The position numbers and the translations under genes are program-made. Below are positions 33,103 to 45,195 of a stretch of 64,000 bases of DNA, piece after piece; within the stretch, counting starts at the first letter, position 1; the number at the start of each line of letters is the position of its first letter. The notes under the pieces were generated by a model, which saw only the letters and a list, made by a program, of their open reading frames with translations, was not told the origin of the DNA and did no database searches. Origin of the DNA: Microdochium bolleyi (Eukaryota; Ascomycota; Sordariomycetes; Xylariales; Microdochiaceae); NCBI GenBank assembly GCA_001566295.1, contig KQ964251.1, positions 997,838 through 1,061,837 of the forward strand, read 5' to 3'.

Positions 33103-35042
33103 ATTGTCTAGGATACCCCCCCTTCTTTTCACACCTCTACCTGTACTTACCCTGGTTCCCGGGTACGACTACATACTTTTGTCAGGAGTCTTAAGCTGTG
33201 TTTTTATGGAATCAAGCCTTGTTGTTTTTTTACATTAGAAGGATTCATTGGGTTGGAAAACAAACAATGGACTGAGAGAGAGAGACAGAGAGAGAACGAG
33301 ACGAGCCGTCGTACAGAACAGATTAGATCTGAGTTCATAAAAATGGATGAACCAAAGCTCACATATGATTCTCCCGCCCTCGCGTCTTTGTTCCCTTGTC
33401 CGTGCTTCTACTACTGTTGTCCTTGGTTTGGCATGCTCGAAATGAAAACATCCTTGAATTTAAACAGTCCCTCCCGCAAATGCGGCCATGCGCACTCCAT
33501 GCGTGGAATGCTTTTAGAACTTCTCTTTGGAAACGGATCTAAATTCAATGTGAGAAGCCGCCGAACACTCACACAACACAAACGCAAGGGGCAATGATTG
33601 TGAAGGTCTCTCACATTTCTCTCCCGATAGACTGCTGTTCAATATAAATTGCTACGGCAAACCATTGCTGAGTTTTGGCATTCTTTATTTATTTATATTG
33701 ATCTTTTTTTTTAATTCTATCCACAGGCATTGACAGACACTTTGAAGGGTGATGAGTACGGCAAAGAACCAGATATCCCCAATCTCTCTTTTCACTTTTC
33801 GTTCTTTTATCCACCAGTGGTGTGAAAGAGGCGCCGGCCGCCCTTCTCGCCACCAGACCAGCTCGGTGTCTGAACGCCTCTTTGAGGATAATCATCACGA
33901 TGATGGAAAATCTGCATGGACCAGGGGTAGAGTCTTGGGCGGGTGAAGCATCTCTCATGGTGCGTGCCTCTCACCGACAAATAGTTAGAAGACGTCAATA
34001 GCATTGGATTTTCCTCCTCTTCTTCACAATCTGTTTAGAACGTTTTTTTCCTGCGTGGTGCGATGCTATGCTGTTCTTGCATAGCGGATATCATGATCTA
34101 GACTTTGGCAAAGGGAAGTAGAGGTAAGGGGTTTTAAATGCATAGCACTGGTCATTTCCACGCACCAAGATCTCAAACCCAAAGAGATTCCGGGAAAGAG
34201 AGAGAGTGTGTGTGTAAGCGTATGTAAGTCCGTCGTCGCTGCTGATACTGCTGATACTGCTGATACTGCTGATACTGCTGATACTGCTGATACTGCTGAT
34301 ACTGCTGATACTGCTGCTGCTCTGAAAGTCCAGAGCTCTGCAGATCCATGATGCTGAGAAGAGCTTGCAGTGATTGCCGAAGGGGGGGAGGTGGTGGTGG
34401 AAATGCAACTCATCAAGTGGCCCGCATTCTGCAGGATGCGCACCGGGCAGCAAGTGCTCTAAACGTGGCAATAGATCTTCCTTGTCGTATTGGTGTAAGT
34501 ATACTGTGTTGACTGCTGCATGGTGGCAAGGTAAGGCAAGAAAATCCTCCTCTGTGCCCCCTTACTCCCTGGAAGTGTCTTGCTGGGCGGGCCATATCCT
34601 ATTCGCACCTGAAAAAGGCACCACGGCTGCAAGTGTGTGCGGATGGCTTGGATGTGTACGCTTGGCGTGTCCTAAATTTAGTTGCGGGTTGTCTTCGAGG
34701 TGTCACTCTTCGGGCCATCTAGCTGTATCATACGATATGGACCAACATTAGGTAAATCTTACACGCGCAGTATACTACTCCATGTTGCCAGGATAGTAGC
34801 AGCGACGTGTTGTATGGTGGCATTGTACTACCTCCACTGATGAGTAGATACATCGCCTATTCACGTCGGGAGGTGTTTGCCTTGACTACCCACCGGGAAT
34901 TTTATGCTCATGAATATGTTCATCGGTCCGGACAGAGTGCTAGAGACCACGACCGAGTCTAGTTGTCCTTCTATCGGGCTCAAAAGTACAGCCTTACCGC
35001 CGCACCGTTTGTTACTTGCAGACAAGCCGGGTTCATCATAGC
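33103..35042. other. Intergenic, 3' flank of glutamine synthetase and minisatellite
   Basis: 1.9 kb with no supportable gene. It begins with the glutamine synthetase 3' UTR, then GA-rich (33272-33300) and AT-rich (33680-33720) tracts, and holds a 9-bp minisatellite (34242-34313). It ends near the stop of the HD-domain gene. Confidence 0.5.
34242..34313. repeat. 9-bp minisatellite (CTGATACTG) x8
   Basis: Eight perfect head-to-tail copies, ending in CTGCTGCTG. The unit is a multiple of three, so chance frames through it give repeated tripeptides on the minus strand. Likely length-variable between isolates. Confidence 0.95.
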
Positions 35043-35768
35043 TCAATAAGAATCTAATCCAGAAGCGCCGGCAAAGGCCTTCTCATCAGACCACCATTCC
35101 AGGAACTGCTCCATGCGTACCGTCCGCTCCCTAGCCAGCTCGCGACCTACTTCAGTCTTCATCATGCCCTCAAGCCTGAGCAGCTTCTCGTGGAAGTGCT
35201 CGATGGTGCCGTACATCGACCGGCCTCCACCAGCGGAACCCTTGGCGCCGCCGAACGTGAACGTCCGTCCGATGCCGATGGCACCAATGGCGTCGAGTCG
35301 ATCGGCGTCCTGTACGATGGCGAGCTCTGGAAACTCCTCGACAAGCCGGCTCACCTTCTCTGGGTCCTTGATCTCGCTCGAGTAGCTCACCCCCAGGCAG
35401 ATGGCCTGCACGCGGTCGGCGAGCTGCCCTCCCGCACCGAGCGAGACGAGCAGTTTCGCGATCATGGTGGTGTGGTCTTCCCCCGGCTTGAGGTACTTCT
35501 TGTCACCGACATCGTGGAGAAGGGCGCTTAGGGTGACGACGTGGATGTCGCTCCTGCTACCGGCGGGCGTGTCCGGGCCAGAGCGGGCGTGGATGTGGCG
35601 GGCGAGGCCGACGACGCGCTCGATGTGGTGGTAGTCGTGTGAGCCATCGTACTTGGCCATATAGGACTTGACGTAGTCCGTGACAGCCCTGACTAGAGCG
35701 TCCGGGCTGGAGGCCGGGCTGCCGCCGCTGCAGCCATTGGTGTTGCTGGGGTGCTGGTCTGTCGCCAT
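35043..35768 (-). CDS. HD-domain metal-dependent phosphohydrolase, 241 aa
   Basis: Single exon. The HD superfamily metal ligands are in place: H44/H47/H48 region (GSHDYHHIERV), H85-D86 in LLHDVGDKK, and the late Asp in VQDADRLDAIG (D154/D156). The layout (about 215-240 residues, first His cluster near 45, HD near 85, DADRLDAIG near 155) fits the small YedJ/YpgQ-like HD hydrolases, some of which act on nucleotides or phosphate esters. The substrate here is unknown. Residues 1-20 are Ser/Gly-rich and probably disordered. It has no signal peptide, so it is likely cytosolic. Convergent with glutamine synthetase at a distance. Confidence 0.9.
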   Translation of the reverse strand: MATDQHPSNTNGCSGGSPASSPDALVRAVTDYVKSYMAKYDGSHDYHHIERVVGLARHIHARSGPDTPAGSRSDIHVVTLSALLHDVGDKKYLKPGEDHTTMIAKLLVSLGAGGQLADRVQAICLGVSYSSEIKDPEKVSRLVEEFPELAIVQDADRLDAIGAIGIGRTFTFGGAKGSAGGGRSMYGTIEHFHEKLLRLEGMMKTEVGRELARERTVRMEQFLEWWSDEKAFAGASGLDSY

Positions 35769-38259
35769 CTCGGCAGAGGTGCTTCAGGAACAGGAACGAG
35801 AGTCTGGGAAGACCATCCGGGTCAGCAAATCAACCTCTGCGGATGCCAGCGATCTGAGCACGCGAGCTTATGCACGTCATTCTGGACGAGCACAGCGAGT
35901 AGAATCCCGTCGCTTGGCAGATGTGATGGGTTCCCGCGTCGTATAAGCGGCTTGTTGTCCAAGGATATCCAAGAACAAAGATGGCGGGTGGTTGCCTGCC
36001 CCACACATCCCAGAGTCTGGTCGTGCCTGCCATCTTGCCATCGGCAGGCACAAACCGTCCGAGGACGGACCCTGGGAGACAGACACCTCGACACAGCGCG
36101 AGCGGATGCAACGCTCTTTCTTCAAGGCTTCCTCGGCCATGCCAGCCACCAGGCCTTGCGCATATGACACTTACCACGAGTCTCTTCTTCGATCGCCGGG
36201 ACGCTCCACAACCTTGATCGTCCAGCCAGTGTCCGTACCGCAGCACAGCACGGCTCTCGGCGGCTATGTCGTCGATGTTGCACTGCAGGTTCTGCAGCCG
36301 ATGCACGCGATGTGAGGTTGCATCAACAGACACAAAGCCTTTGTTTCCTTGCCGGATTGTGGTCAGTCAAGCCAGCCAGCTCCGAAGATCAGCAAGCCAC
36401 TGTGAGTGCGCGACTCGAGTCGAAGCGGGTGCAGGCAGACGGGCTGGCGAATGACAAATGCGGCTGCACTTGAGGCCGCAGCGCCAACGACCCCAATGCC
36501 CCTCCTGCGATTGACCGCTGTTCAATGCAGCCATTCAGCTTCGGCAGCACTCGCATTGCAATGCAACACTCCACGACACTGTCCCAGTCGTTCCGCTCAG
36601 CCTCTGGGAGATTCGCGATCACAATTGCCTTGCGACTCCACGCAAAATGAAAATAAAAGCAAAACAAGCCCAATGTCTCGTCCCTGAGCTCGGAGGCCGC
36701 ATCTGCCGCCAACCAAGTCGCGTTGTAGTCCTTCGTCCAAACAAATTGCTGGGCTGGACGAGGCTCTCATAGAAAGACGCACTGTCTTCCTCGGATGTCT
36801 TCAATCTGGTCATGGTCAGCGTGTGATCTCGTCGTGCTTACCCGCCGAGACTAGCGAGTGCATGCGTTGACAGGGGGGTCCGATTCTCCAGCCCAGGTGC
36901 CTCACTTCTTAAAACCTTGCTCTTTGGCAGGGCGATCTGTCTCGCGTATCCGGATACTGCAACTCCAATTCCTCGTTCGCGAAGTCATGGCCAGACTCGA
37001 GAATGCCAGCTGAGCACACGCTAGCCACTACGAAATCACTCAACGCTGTAGTGACGTAGATGAACTGCTTGGGGCGCTTCGCCATAGCTCTGTTATTGTC
37101 ATGTGGTAGCCAGAATGTGCTGAGCAGCATAGACACCTTGAGCCGGCTTCCTGGCACCGCGCAAGAAGAGGCAGGTGCTGTGGCTCGCCCAATCGGTCCT
37201 GCAGCTCTTGATTGATCCTCCATCTGTCGAAGCTGACGAACGAGCATGATGCATCGCATATGGCTTATGCACGACTTTGCAGCAAAAAATTCGGAGCAAT
37301 GGCACAGCCATTCTCGCTATCGGTCTCGACGTACCCTGGTCACGGCTCACGACACAATCTGATCCAGCTGGCAGGCATCCACGCCCGTCACATTGCCAAT
37401 ATCCGTCTCTGCCAGCTCCCAGCCGTCCACGGAGAAGACCACGGGCGCCCCGCCAGCGTGATCACTGTGTGCTAGCCCGACAACGGCAGCCACAGATGTC
37501 CTTGTTGAGCGTGCCATTGGCTGCAACCCTGGCGCGGCAGCGTGTGACGAGCGGCGGCCGATAGGTTGACAGGGATCCGGCGCGGGCCAATCACGACTCA
37601 AGGCTAGACGCTGCATGTCCTCTTTCGACCTGGTCTCCAAGACATGGCCAATGACGGGCTCGTGCTATTATTGCTCGCCAGCCCACCCAGCAGCGTCCCC
37701 CGCGAGCTTGCTTAGCCGCCCATCATGCAGTGCTGCACGTCGCTGCATTCCGTCTTGATTCTCTCTGTGGCTGGGTCTCTGCCTGTGCTCGAGTAATATG
37801 GATTCGAAAGCTTGGCACCATACCTTGGCAGCCGGCCGGCTGGGGTCCCACCTTTGCTGGGCTTGTTCTGTGGACGCCGGCCGGGGGGTGATCAGCAACC
37901 TCGACCTCAACTCATGGCCAAGGCGGCCCATGGGCGCGGCCCCCCCTCGTGGCCGCTTCCAAGGCCGCCCGGCCGGCACTTTGTATAATACTGGGCTCTT
38001 CCACCCACTGCTTCGTCTCGTTTTCTTCTCTTTCTCTCTTCAGCAAGCATCTAATCAACAAAAGCTAGTCTTTTCGTTTTCCCCCCCTCCTCGTCCTCTT
38101 TCTCCTTACGCTTGTACGAGCTGTGCTCTACTCGCAATAATTCACCCTCTCTAAACCCATAGTTGCTGGTCAACTTAATCAAACGAAAGCTTAGCTTTTC
38201 TTGCTCATCAAAGACACTCAAAACCACCACAATCTTTATTACAAAGCCCAACAATCAAA
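35769..38259. promoter_or_regulatory. Long upstream region of the EsdC-like gene
   Basis: 2.5 kb with no supported gene. The last 280 bp look like promoter and leader of the gene at 38260: TATAATA at 37984-37990, then a long C/T-rich tract (about 38011-38105), common upstream of highly expressed fungal genes. The left end is the upstream region of the HD gene. Frames within it have no domain content. Confidence 0.5.
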
Positions 38260-39102
38260 ATGGCGTCCATCCAGCTGTCTTTCTCTCTTCGCGTCTCTTC
38301 CGGCGTCAAGTCCGTCCACCTCCTCGGCTCGTGGGACAACTACGCAGGCCAGATCCCCCTTTCCAAGGACAAGTCTTCCTCCAAGTCTGGCTCGTGGAAG
38401 GGTACCTTCCGCTTCTCCGGCAACCTCGAGGCTGGCAAGCGCTACTGGTACTACTACATCATTGACGGCTACCACGTCTCCCACAACCCCAGCGAGGCCT
38501 CCACCGTCGAGCCCACCACCGGCCGCGAGCTCAACATCCTCGACGTCCCCAAGGACAAGTCCAGCAAGTCTTCCAAGTCGTCCTCCAGCAAGTCCTCGTC
38601 CAAGTCTTCCTCCAAGGACAAGACCCACCGCTCCTCCAAGCGCTCTAGCGACATCCCCAAGGGCCGCCCGCTCTCCACGTCCCAGATCGTCGCTCCCAAG
38701 CCCATGGCTCCCCACGCCACCCGCCACATCCTCGATGCCGACTACTGCGACGAGGAGACCATTGAGGAGCTCACCGCCCGCTTCGGCGCCGCTGGCTTCG
38801 ACGAGGAGGACATCGTCACCGACTTCTGCACCTCGCCCGCCTCCTCCACCGGCTCCAGCGTCTCCTACCGCTCCGACAGCTCCTCGCCCAACTCGTCCCT
38901 GTCCGGCTACAGCACCCCCGCCTCCGACTGCAGCTCTTGCACCTGCGAGCGCTACGGCATCACCCGCAAGGGTGACCGCGTCAAGATCGACTGCGGTGGC
39001 TCCCGCTGCGGCTACTCCGACGACGACTCTGACTGCTCCTCCTCCGAGGACGAGTACGTCTCGCACAGCTCTCGCCGCAACGGCATCGTCGTCCGTGACT
39101 AA
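38260..39102 (+). CDS. esdC: EsdC-like protein with AMPK-type glycogen-binding domain, 280 aa
   Basis: Single exon, ATG in a strong context (TCAAAATGGCG). Residues 1-95 form a carbohydrate-binding module of the AMPK-beta/CBM48 kind: the beta-strand SIQLSFSLRV, the LLGSWDNYAGQ motif, then WKGTFRF and YWYYYIIDGY. A Ser/Lys-rich linker (about 100-130) follows. After it comes a segment (ATRHILDADYCDEETIEELTARF) that recurs in fungal homologues as I remember them, then a Ser-rich region, a Cys pair cluster (CSSCTCERYG) and an acidic tail. In Aspergillus nidulans EsdC is linked to early sexual development and glycogen binding. The role here is inferred from similarity. Strong C-ending codon bias and the long CT-rich leader suggest high expression. 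Cytosolic. Confidence 0.85.
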   Translation: MASIQLSFSLRVSSGVKSVHLLGSWDNYAGQIPLSKDKSSSKSGSWKGTFRFSGNLEAGKRYWYYYIIDGYHVSHNPSEASTVEPTTGRELNILDVPKDKSSKSSKSSSSKSSSKSSSKDKTHRSSKRSSDIPKGRPLSTSQIVAPKPMAPHATRHILDADYCDEETIEELTARFGAAGFDEEDIVTDFCTSPASSTGSSVSYRSDSSSPNSSLSGYSTPASDCSSCTCERYGITRKGDRVKIDCGGSRCGYSDDDSDCSSSEDEYVSHSSRRNGIVVRD

Positions 39103-40853
39103 ATATCCCAGGCCCCGTCCCGGGTGGGAATCACTACTACGAGCTGTTGGCGCCTTCAATGTGCTGCTGCTGCTGCTACTCTGGGGAGACCATCGTTAAT
39201 GGAAAAACTAATTAATCACGGAAGAAGAAGAGAATATGGTCGTCACTCATTTGCGAGATTGACCCCGCGTCGCTGCCGCATACCCAGTTGACCTCTGGGC
39301 TCGGCACGCTCGACCGCGCGTGCGTCTCTCGTCTTGTTGTTTCTTTGCAATAGAACCACAACACCTTAAACCCCTCCCGCGCGGCGCGAGAAGGCGATAG
39401 ATGATGTTCCTTACGGATCACATCTGCTTCTACGATGGTGCCTGCCCCACCCGTCCGGTCTTTTCAAGCTGGTTCTTGAGACAGACCTGGGGCCTCCATT
39501 CGTCCGCTTCTCTGTGCTGCGCACAACTCTTGGACCGACAGCAGTCGCCTCCGTCTCGCCTCACTATACGGAGGAGACTGCCACGGTCCATCCCACGGTC
39601 TCTCTAGCCACTTCCCGTTCAGCACCTGACATTTGTCCTCAAGAAAGTGTCACCCCGGAAGAAGCGTCAGAGACTTGTGTTCCTCAGACAATCAATGCCT
39701 CGAGCACGTGACTGTCCCCTCTCCTACCTGCTAGCTACCCACATCCCGGGCACCGCATAGTAGACAAGGGCACAGTCAGCGACCTGCTCCAATTAATCGT
39801 GCCAACAAGATGAACTTCCGCGCGCCGGGATGCTCTTCGTGTTTATGCACATTGTCATCTTGTGGTCTTATCTCAAGCCATCCACACCAAGAACCAGCTT
39901 TCTCAGACGAAAATTCACAGAAAATTCACAAAAACAATCGATGAGATGGAGAAAGCTGAAGTGAAAAGAGGAAGAGCCTCTTGTGGCTCAACAAAAAAAT
40001 TACTTTGAAACTTGGAACGAGAAAAACCTTCAATGTAAATAGTTCGCAGAGAGTGGCTCCCTTACGGATGTCGTGATCTGTATTACTTTTTTATGAGATG
40101 ACGATATGAAATCATACACACGGCATGACTCTGGAGTCTTTTGTGACTTGTGATGAATGGTCACCCTAGGGCACCTAATGCAACTAAAGGCAGGCAGGGA
40201 CACTAGTGGCTGCTCGAGTGCAGAACATCGGGTGACTGTCATGGTAGGGTAATTCGCCGAATTAACCTTATTTGTGGAGGGTGACAAGTCGACTGCAACA
40301 ACTTTATCGTAAGTCTTGACGGGCTGGGAAAGCGCAAGTCACAATTGAAAGGTTTCATCGCTCCGGCTCAGTCCACAGCTTTACGATATGGCAATTTGAA
40401 ATCTTTGATCCCACCTAACAGAAAAGAGTAATCATCATACGTCTGCATACCTTGTGCAAAACTGGAGCGTTCGGGTCTCTCATAACATTCCCCAGTCACA
40501 ACGAGGCGTTCCGTGGCAGTGGGCAGGTGGGGAACTCTCCACTGTGCCTGCCCCTTGAAGGCTGCGGTGGCGGGGTAGCTGTGCCCGAAGCTCTCTCCCC
40601 TAGGGGTCCAACACCTACGCCCCAATTACTGACCTTCAGGTTGTTCACCGAAACTTCTCGTTCAGCATAACAAACGCTGCATTTCACAACCGAAATCTAC
40701 AAAAGGAGGGAGGTTCTGCCATACTCTGGACTAGGGGCACCCACGTACAAGCACAACACTCCAACCCAAACCTATCGCGTGTAGGGCATCATCCAATACA
40801 CACACGACCACACTATCGGAGAGACGAGCGAGCTTCCCTGCTCGCCACCACAC
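39103..40853. other. Intergenic between EsdC-like and amidohydrolase genes
   Basis: 1.75 kb. The first part is the EsdC-like 3' flank, and the last few hundred bases are the amidohydrolase promoter. An 11-bp direct duplication (AAAATTCACAG, 39910-39931) and an A-rich stretch (39990-40030) are the only features seen. No gene supported. Confidence 0.5.
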
Positions 40854-42013
40854 ATGCCAGCCATGGCCGCAGATATCCCGATCATCGACTCGCACATCCA
40901 CCTATACCCGGAGGACGAGCTCGACACGCTGAGCTGGTACAAGCCCGGCGAGCCCCTGGGCAAGCAGCACTCTGTCGAGGACTACAAGGCCGCCACCACT
41001 GGCTCGCCCTACCCCGTCAAGGGCTTCGTCTTCCTCGAGACAGACCGCAAGAACGACCTCGAATCCGGCGCCAAGGACGGCAGCGGCTGGAAGGACCCCC
41101 TCGCCGAGGTCGACTGGCTGCGGCGCATCGTCACGGGCACACCCAAGGATGGGCAGGGCCACACCAAAGAGGATGCGGAGTTGTGTGTTGCGTATATCCC
41201 GTGGGCCCCGATGCCGAGTGGCGCGGAAGTGCTGGAGAAGTACATCGAGAAAGTAAAGGAGGTCGCGGGCGAGAGCTGGAGTAAGGTTCGCGGGTTCCGG
41301 TATCTGCTGCAGGACAAGCCTAACGGCACGGCGTTGACGGAGGGGTTCATTGAGAGCTTGAAGCTGCTCGGCCGGAAGAAGCTCGTGTTCGATTTAGGTG
41401 TGGATCAGCGTCAGCGCGGCCGTGTGCAGCTCGAGGAGGCGGTCGAGATGATTGATCGTGCGCACGATGGTGTTGCTGAGGAGGACAAGGTCGTTTTCAT
41501 CATCAGTGAGTTCGACCCTTTCTCTTTCCCAACAAGTAGCACGGACATTATATCCTGTCTACGACCACGGTATAATTTGGAAGTGTATGCTAACGCCAGG
41601 CCACAGACCACATGTGCAAGCCGGACTTGGGTGTGTATAACACAATGTCTTCCCCGTCATTCCTGGCATGGCGCACGGCCATGTTCACCCTCAGCAAGTG
41701 CGAGCAGACATACATGAAGGTCTCAGGCGGCTTCTCCGAGATGCCCGACACCCTGAAAGAGCGCACCGCCGAGGACATCTTCGAGGCCTTGATGCCCTGG
41801 CTGTCCGTCATCCTTGCGGCGTTCGGCACCGACCGCATAATGTTCGGCAGCGACTGGCCCGTCTGCACGGTGGGGATGGCCTCGTCGGCCGAAGCGTGGA
41901 GCAAGTGGCAGAAAGTTGTGGCTAGACTGTGCTGGATGGCGACGCTGGATGAGGAGGCGCAGCGGAAGATCTGGGGCGGCACGGCGCTCAAGGCTTACGG
42001 TATCGAGACTTAG
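40854..42013 (+). CDS. Amidohydrolase-2 family metal-dependent hydrolase, 352 aa
   Basis: TIM-barrel metal hydrolase of the amidohydrolase-related (ACMSD/LigJ-like) superfamily; substrate unknown. Exons are 40854-41505 and 41607-42013 (1059 nt), with a GTGAGT donor and a GCTAAC branch. The HxH metal motif is at residues 14-16 (IIDSHIHLYPE), a mid-barrel His at NHMCKPDL just after the splice join, and the late Asp in FGSDWPVC near residue 300. A second in-frame ATG four codons on (MAADIP) has the better start context (CAGCCATGGC), so the true protein may be three residues shorter. No signal peptide, so cytosolic. Fungal relatives are often annotated as L-rhamnono-gamma-lactonase-like or simply amidohydrolase. 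I cannot separate these from sequence. Confidence 0.88.
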
Positions 42014-42561
42014 TTCACGGGTTGGTATAAGACGAAAGCGATGGGGAGAGTTGCGGGCATCAGGGGTCTCCAGTAAGCGAAACTGTTGCAGATTGTGCAT
42101 AACTGTATTCACCTGGCGACGAACAGCTCCGGAAACAAGAGGGTCGTTGGCGAGTGATTGGAGGATACCAAAGAGCGTATGGAGACTGACCACGATTTGT
42201 TCCGACTGGCCTACGACAATTGAGACACAATTGTTCTGGCTAAACAATGCACAAAATTCGTTACATTACATACATCAGCTTGTTGTATTTCCCTCTATGT
42301 ACTCATCTGGTCCCTATCGGCAAACTCTATAAATGAGTGAAACAAAAAAATCATCTAATTGAGCAAAGCGCTTTCTGAGTGGCAAGATCTATATATGTTG
42401 CTTATGATATTCACGCCTGAAAGAGCCCTTCTATGTCATAATTTTCGTGAACAAAAACACCGGCAGGAAGTCAATCGCCGGGCCTCCCCCATCGCCTTGC
42501 ATTACAAGCACGATCGACTCCGCGAGACGTCAGTAAAACACCAGAGGTCTATCTTGGACGT
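42014..42561. other. Intergenic, convergent 3' flanks
   Basis: 548 bp between the amidohydrolase and SUR7-like stops. AT-rich with an AAAAAAA run near 42345. Nothing else seen. Confidence 0.5.
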
Positions 42562-43679
42562 TTATACAGATGTGGATGTGTTGCTGTTGGTCTTCTGCCG
42601 ATACGACCGGGTGAACTTGGGCAGGTGGGGCTTGTGGCTCTTCTTCTCGGTGCTCGTGCTCGCCTCCCCATAGTCATTCGCGACGCCGTCACCGCGTCCG
42701 TGCTTCCCCCTGATGTTCCGTCTGCCTGAGCGAATGTCCCGGCGCGAGGTGCAGCAGCAGCACATGCCGGCGTGCACGAAGAAAGCGAGCACCGCAAAAA
42801 GTGCGGATATCCACATCATGACATACATGCTGATCCCCAGCTCGGCCTTGACGTTGAGCTCGGGCTGCGACGACAGGGCGTAGCGGGCGATTATGCCCAT
42901 AGCAGTGCCCACGGCGGAGCCGACGATAATAAGCAGCGCGTCGAGAAGGGCAACGACGGACATGAAGCCCGACCAGAGGCGCGACTGTAGCACAACGAAG
43001 CTGGCGAAGATCATGACGAAGGAGAGGCACGCCGCGGCGAGGAAGCAGCCAAACATTATGTTGGAGGCAAGCTGCAGGTAACCGAGGATCTCGTTGACCT
43101 CGGAGGGCAGGGCGATGGAGGCGCCTGCGAAGAGCTGCGAGAGAAGGATCTCGACCGGGTTGAACCAGTACATTGTGGTCGGCTGAGAGCAGTTGGTGAT
43201 TCCCCTGTTCCGTGTGATTGTGATCAGTATAGTGTCTAGGCACGAAGGACGAGACACGCGAAGAAGATAACCTACTCATTATTGTAGCCCTCGCAGTAGT
43301 TCCACAGGCCGACCTGATAGAAGTCGTGCAGCCCCAAGGTACGGGCGATCGAGTTTGTCAGGGTCAAGCCCGGGGGCAGTGCCTGGGCAATGATGTTGGT
43401 GAGGTCGAGCTTGAAGAAGTAGAGCTTCTGGTGGGGGCCGCTGCCGGGCGTGTTTCCGACCTCGACGACGATCAGGAAGACGACTGCGAGGGCGTAGCAG
43501 ATGCTGGCGAAGATGATGGCATTGCGCCTCGTCTTGGTAGCCTGCTTGATCTCGGTCGTGCTGTAGCCATGGCCAGTCTCATTGCCATGGCTGTGGTGCT
43601 CCGTCCGCGTGGCAGAGCTGTCGCTGTCGCGGTGATCTTGAGTATCAGCCCCTCGCTTGCGAAAGCGAAAGCCCGCCAT
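42562..43679 (-). CDS. SUR7/PalI-family plasma membrane protein, 348 aa
   Basis: Four-helix membrane protein of the SUR7/PalI type, a family of eisosome and cell-cortex or pH-signalling proteins. Exons are 43679-43276 and 43204-42562 (1047 nt), donor GTAGGT, acceptor ACAG. The basic, His-rich N-terminal tail (about 50 residues) is cytosolic. TM1 is at about residues 53-75. The following extracellular loop carries the family signature LHDFYQVGLWNYCEGYNNEG, then TNCSQP, which the splice junction restores. Three more helices lie at about 185-215, 220-250 and 260-290. The loop after the last helix is Cys-rich (GMCCCCTSRR), a good candidate for palmitoylation. The C-terminal tail is basic and Ser/Thr-rich. 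I cannot say whether it is a true Sur7 or a PalI-like paralogue. Confidence 0.88.
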
Positions 43680-45195
43680 GATTACTTTATAGTGAGAGGG
43701 TATCGTTCGTGAGGACCGAAAATGCGTTGGACCGAAGGTAGAGCACGAGAGAAAGGTTGAGCAGCTCAGATGGGCCGAGTGTTGTCGAGATGAGCGGGCG
43801 CAGAGTGCTCCGTAGCGGAGACCAAGTCTTTACAACCGTGGAGGAAAGGCTTGACTCGCAGGAACCCTGAGGCAAGAATTGTTTACAGTACGAGTCTAAG
43901 CTCGAGATCGTCACAGGCCTTACGCGGAGCCTCCACTCTGTCGGGGGATCAGATGGTCGAGAGTGGTTGTCGAGTCGACAATCGACGCAGCATCCATGCC
44001 CGGGTGTAGTCACAGGCGCCTGGGCAGGCAGTGACGTGCGGAAGGGGCTGAGCCGGTCGTACCTGCAAGTACCGCCCGTGTGGGCCTGGCATGCACGAGG
44101 CCTTAGCGGAACAATTTCCCACTCAACAACCTTTTCGCGAACTGGCTTGTTCGGCTCCCGTGGGTGTATCCAGTGGGAGATCGGGGACAACACCCCATCA
44201 CAGTAATGGCACTGTTCATTTGTGCCTTTCCCTTGTCAAGAGGATTTCTCCTCGCGGGTCCCGGGACCGCCACCATGGAGCACCACGAAACATTGATCTT
44301 GGGAGAGGGCCCAGGGGTCGTTGTCCCGGGTCTCAACCCCTGTCCTGTGCCGCGACCCTGTGTTTCTTCTTGACTCTATCCTGTTGCCTGGGCCGAGTCC
44401 GTCGTTTCTGGTAGAATTGCCGTATCCTGCTGCCATAGCTTGAATTGAGGCTCCGGGCCCAAAACCATGCCTCTTCACATAGCACGTGCCGACATCATAC
44501 ACGCGTCACGTATGCCGAGCAGACGGGCTGGTCTTGGAGAGCACCCGATGGCATGACCCGTTCAGATTTTCGTCGACGCGATACGTCATGGCGCGCCTGA
44601 GGTGGTGCATGCCGAGCCGCCCTAGGAGCTTTAGGGGCTTTCAGTGCTTCCACCAATGCCGGCTTGGCCCACCTCACAGGCCAGGGTGTGGCTTTTCGTT
44701 CGCCCGTAGCAGCGGATCCCGGTCGGGCGGCAGGGGCCTCAGCGGGAAGGCCGGAGCCTCAGGCAGCAAACGAGGGCAGTGCTGCACCCGCATCGTCATA
44801 TTGATCGTCCCTATGGCGTGGCCCCTGCGAGGTACTCCTGTGTAGCTCGTGTCCCCTTGCTCCTTGTGTCGAGAGCCCTCCAATAACCAAATCCTACCAG
44901 AGCCAAAACAGCCGTTGAGCAGGAGCATCGACTCTTGAATTGCTCGGGACGTGGGTCGTGAGCTACGGATCGCCCAGCCAGCACTAGCGAAACATTCAGT
45001 TGTTGTCTGGTGTCAACCGCATCCTCGGCACTGACACCACCCAACACATTCCCACTTCTAGATTCGTCTGCCCACCATCTCGACAGCTTCTCCTGCTTCA
45101 ACAGGCTCCTATTAGCATCACCATCCATCAGACTTACTCGCCGACAGGGCCGGAGACGCTCCTCGAGCCAGCGAGACGAACACAAGATCTTCACG
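43680..45195. promoter_or_regulatory. Divergent intergenic region, SUR7-like / PLC-like genes
   Basis: 1.5 kb between divergent starts. Frames in it lack domain content. Upstream regulatory sequence for both genes is expected here, but no specific element was identified. Confidence 0.45.

Noticed and set aside
32215..33132. 305-codon minus-strand frame
   Set aside because: Exact antisense of the glutamine synthetase last exon; arises from its biased codon use.
34242..34313. Possible CRISPR-like array
   Set aside because: Units are directly adjacent with no spacers, and this is a eukaryotic genome; it is a minisatellite.
38201..39199. 332-codon plus frame and 306-codon minus frame
   Set aside because: Alternative frames of the EsdC-like gene, made of Ser/Pro/Thr and Gly/Val runs; no domain.
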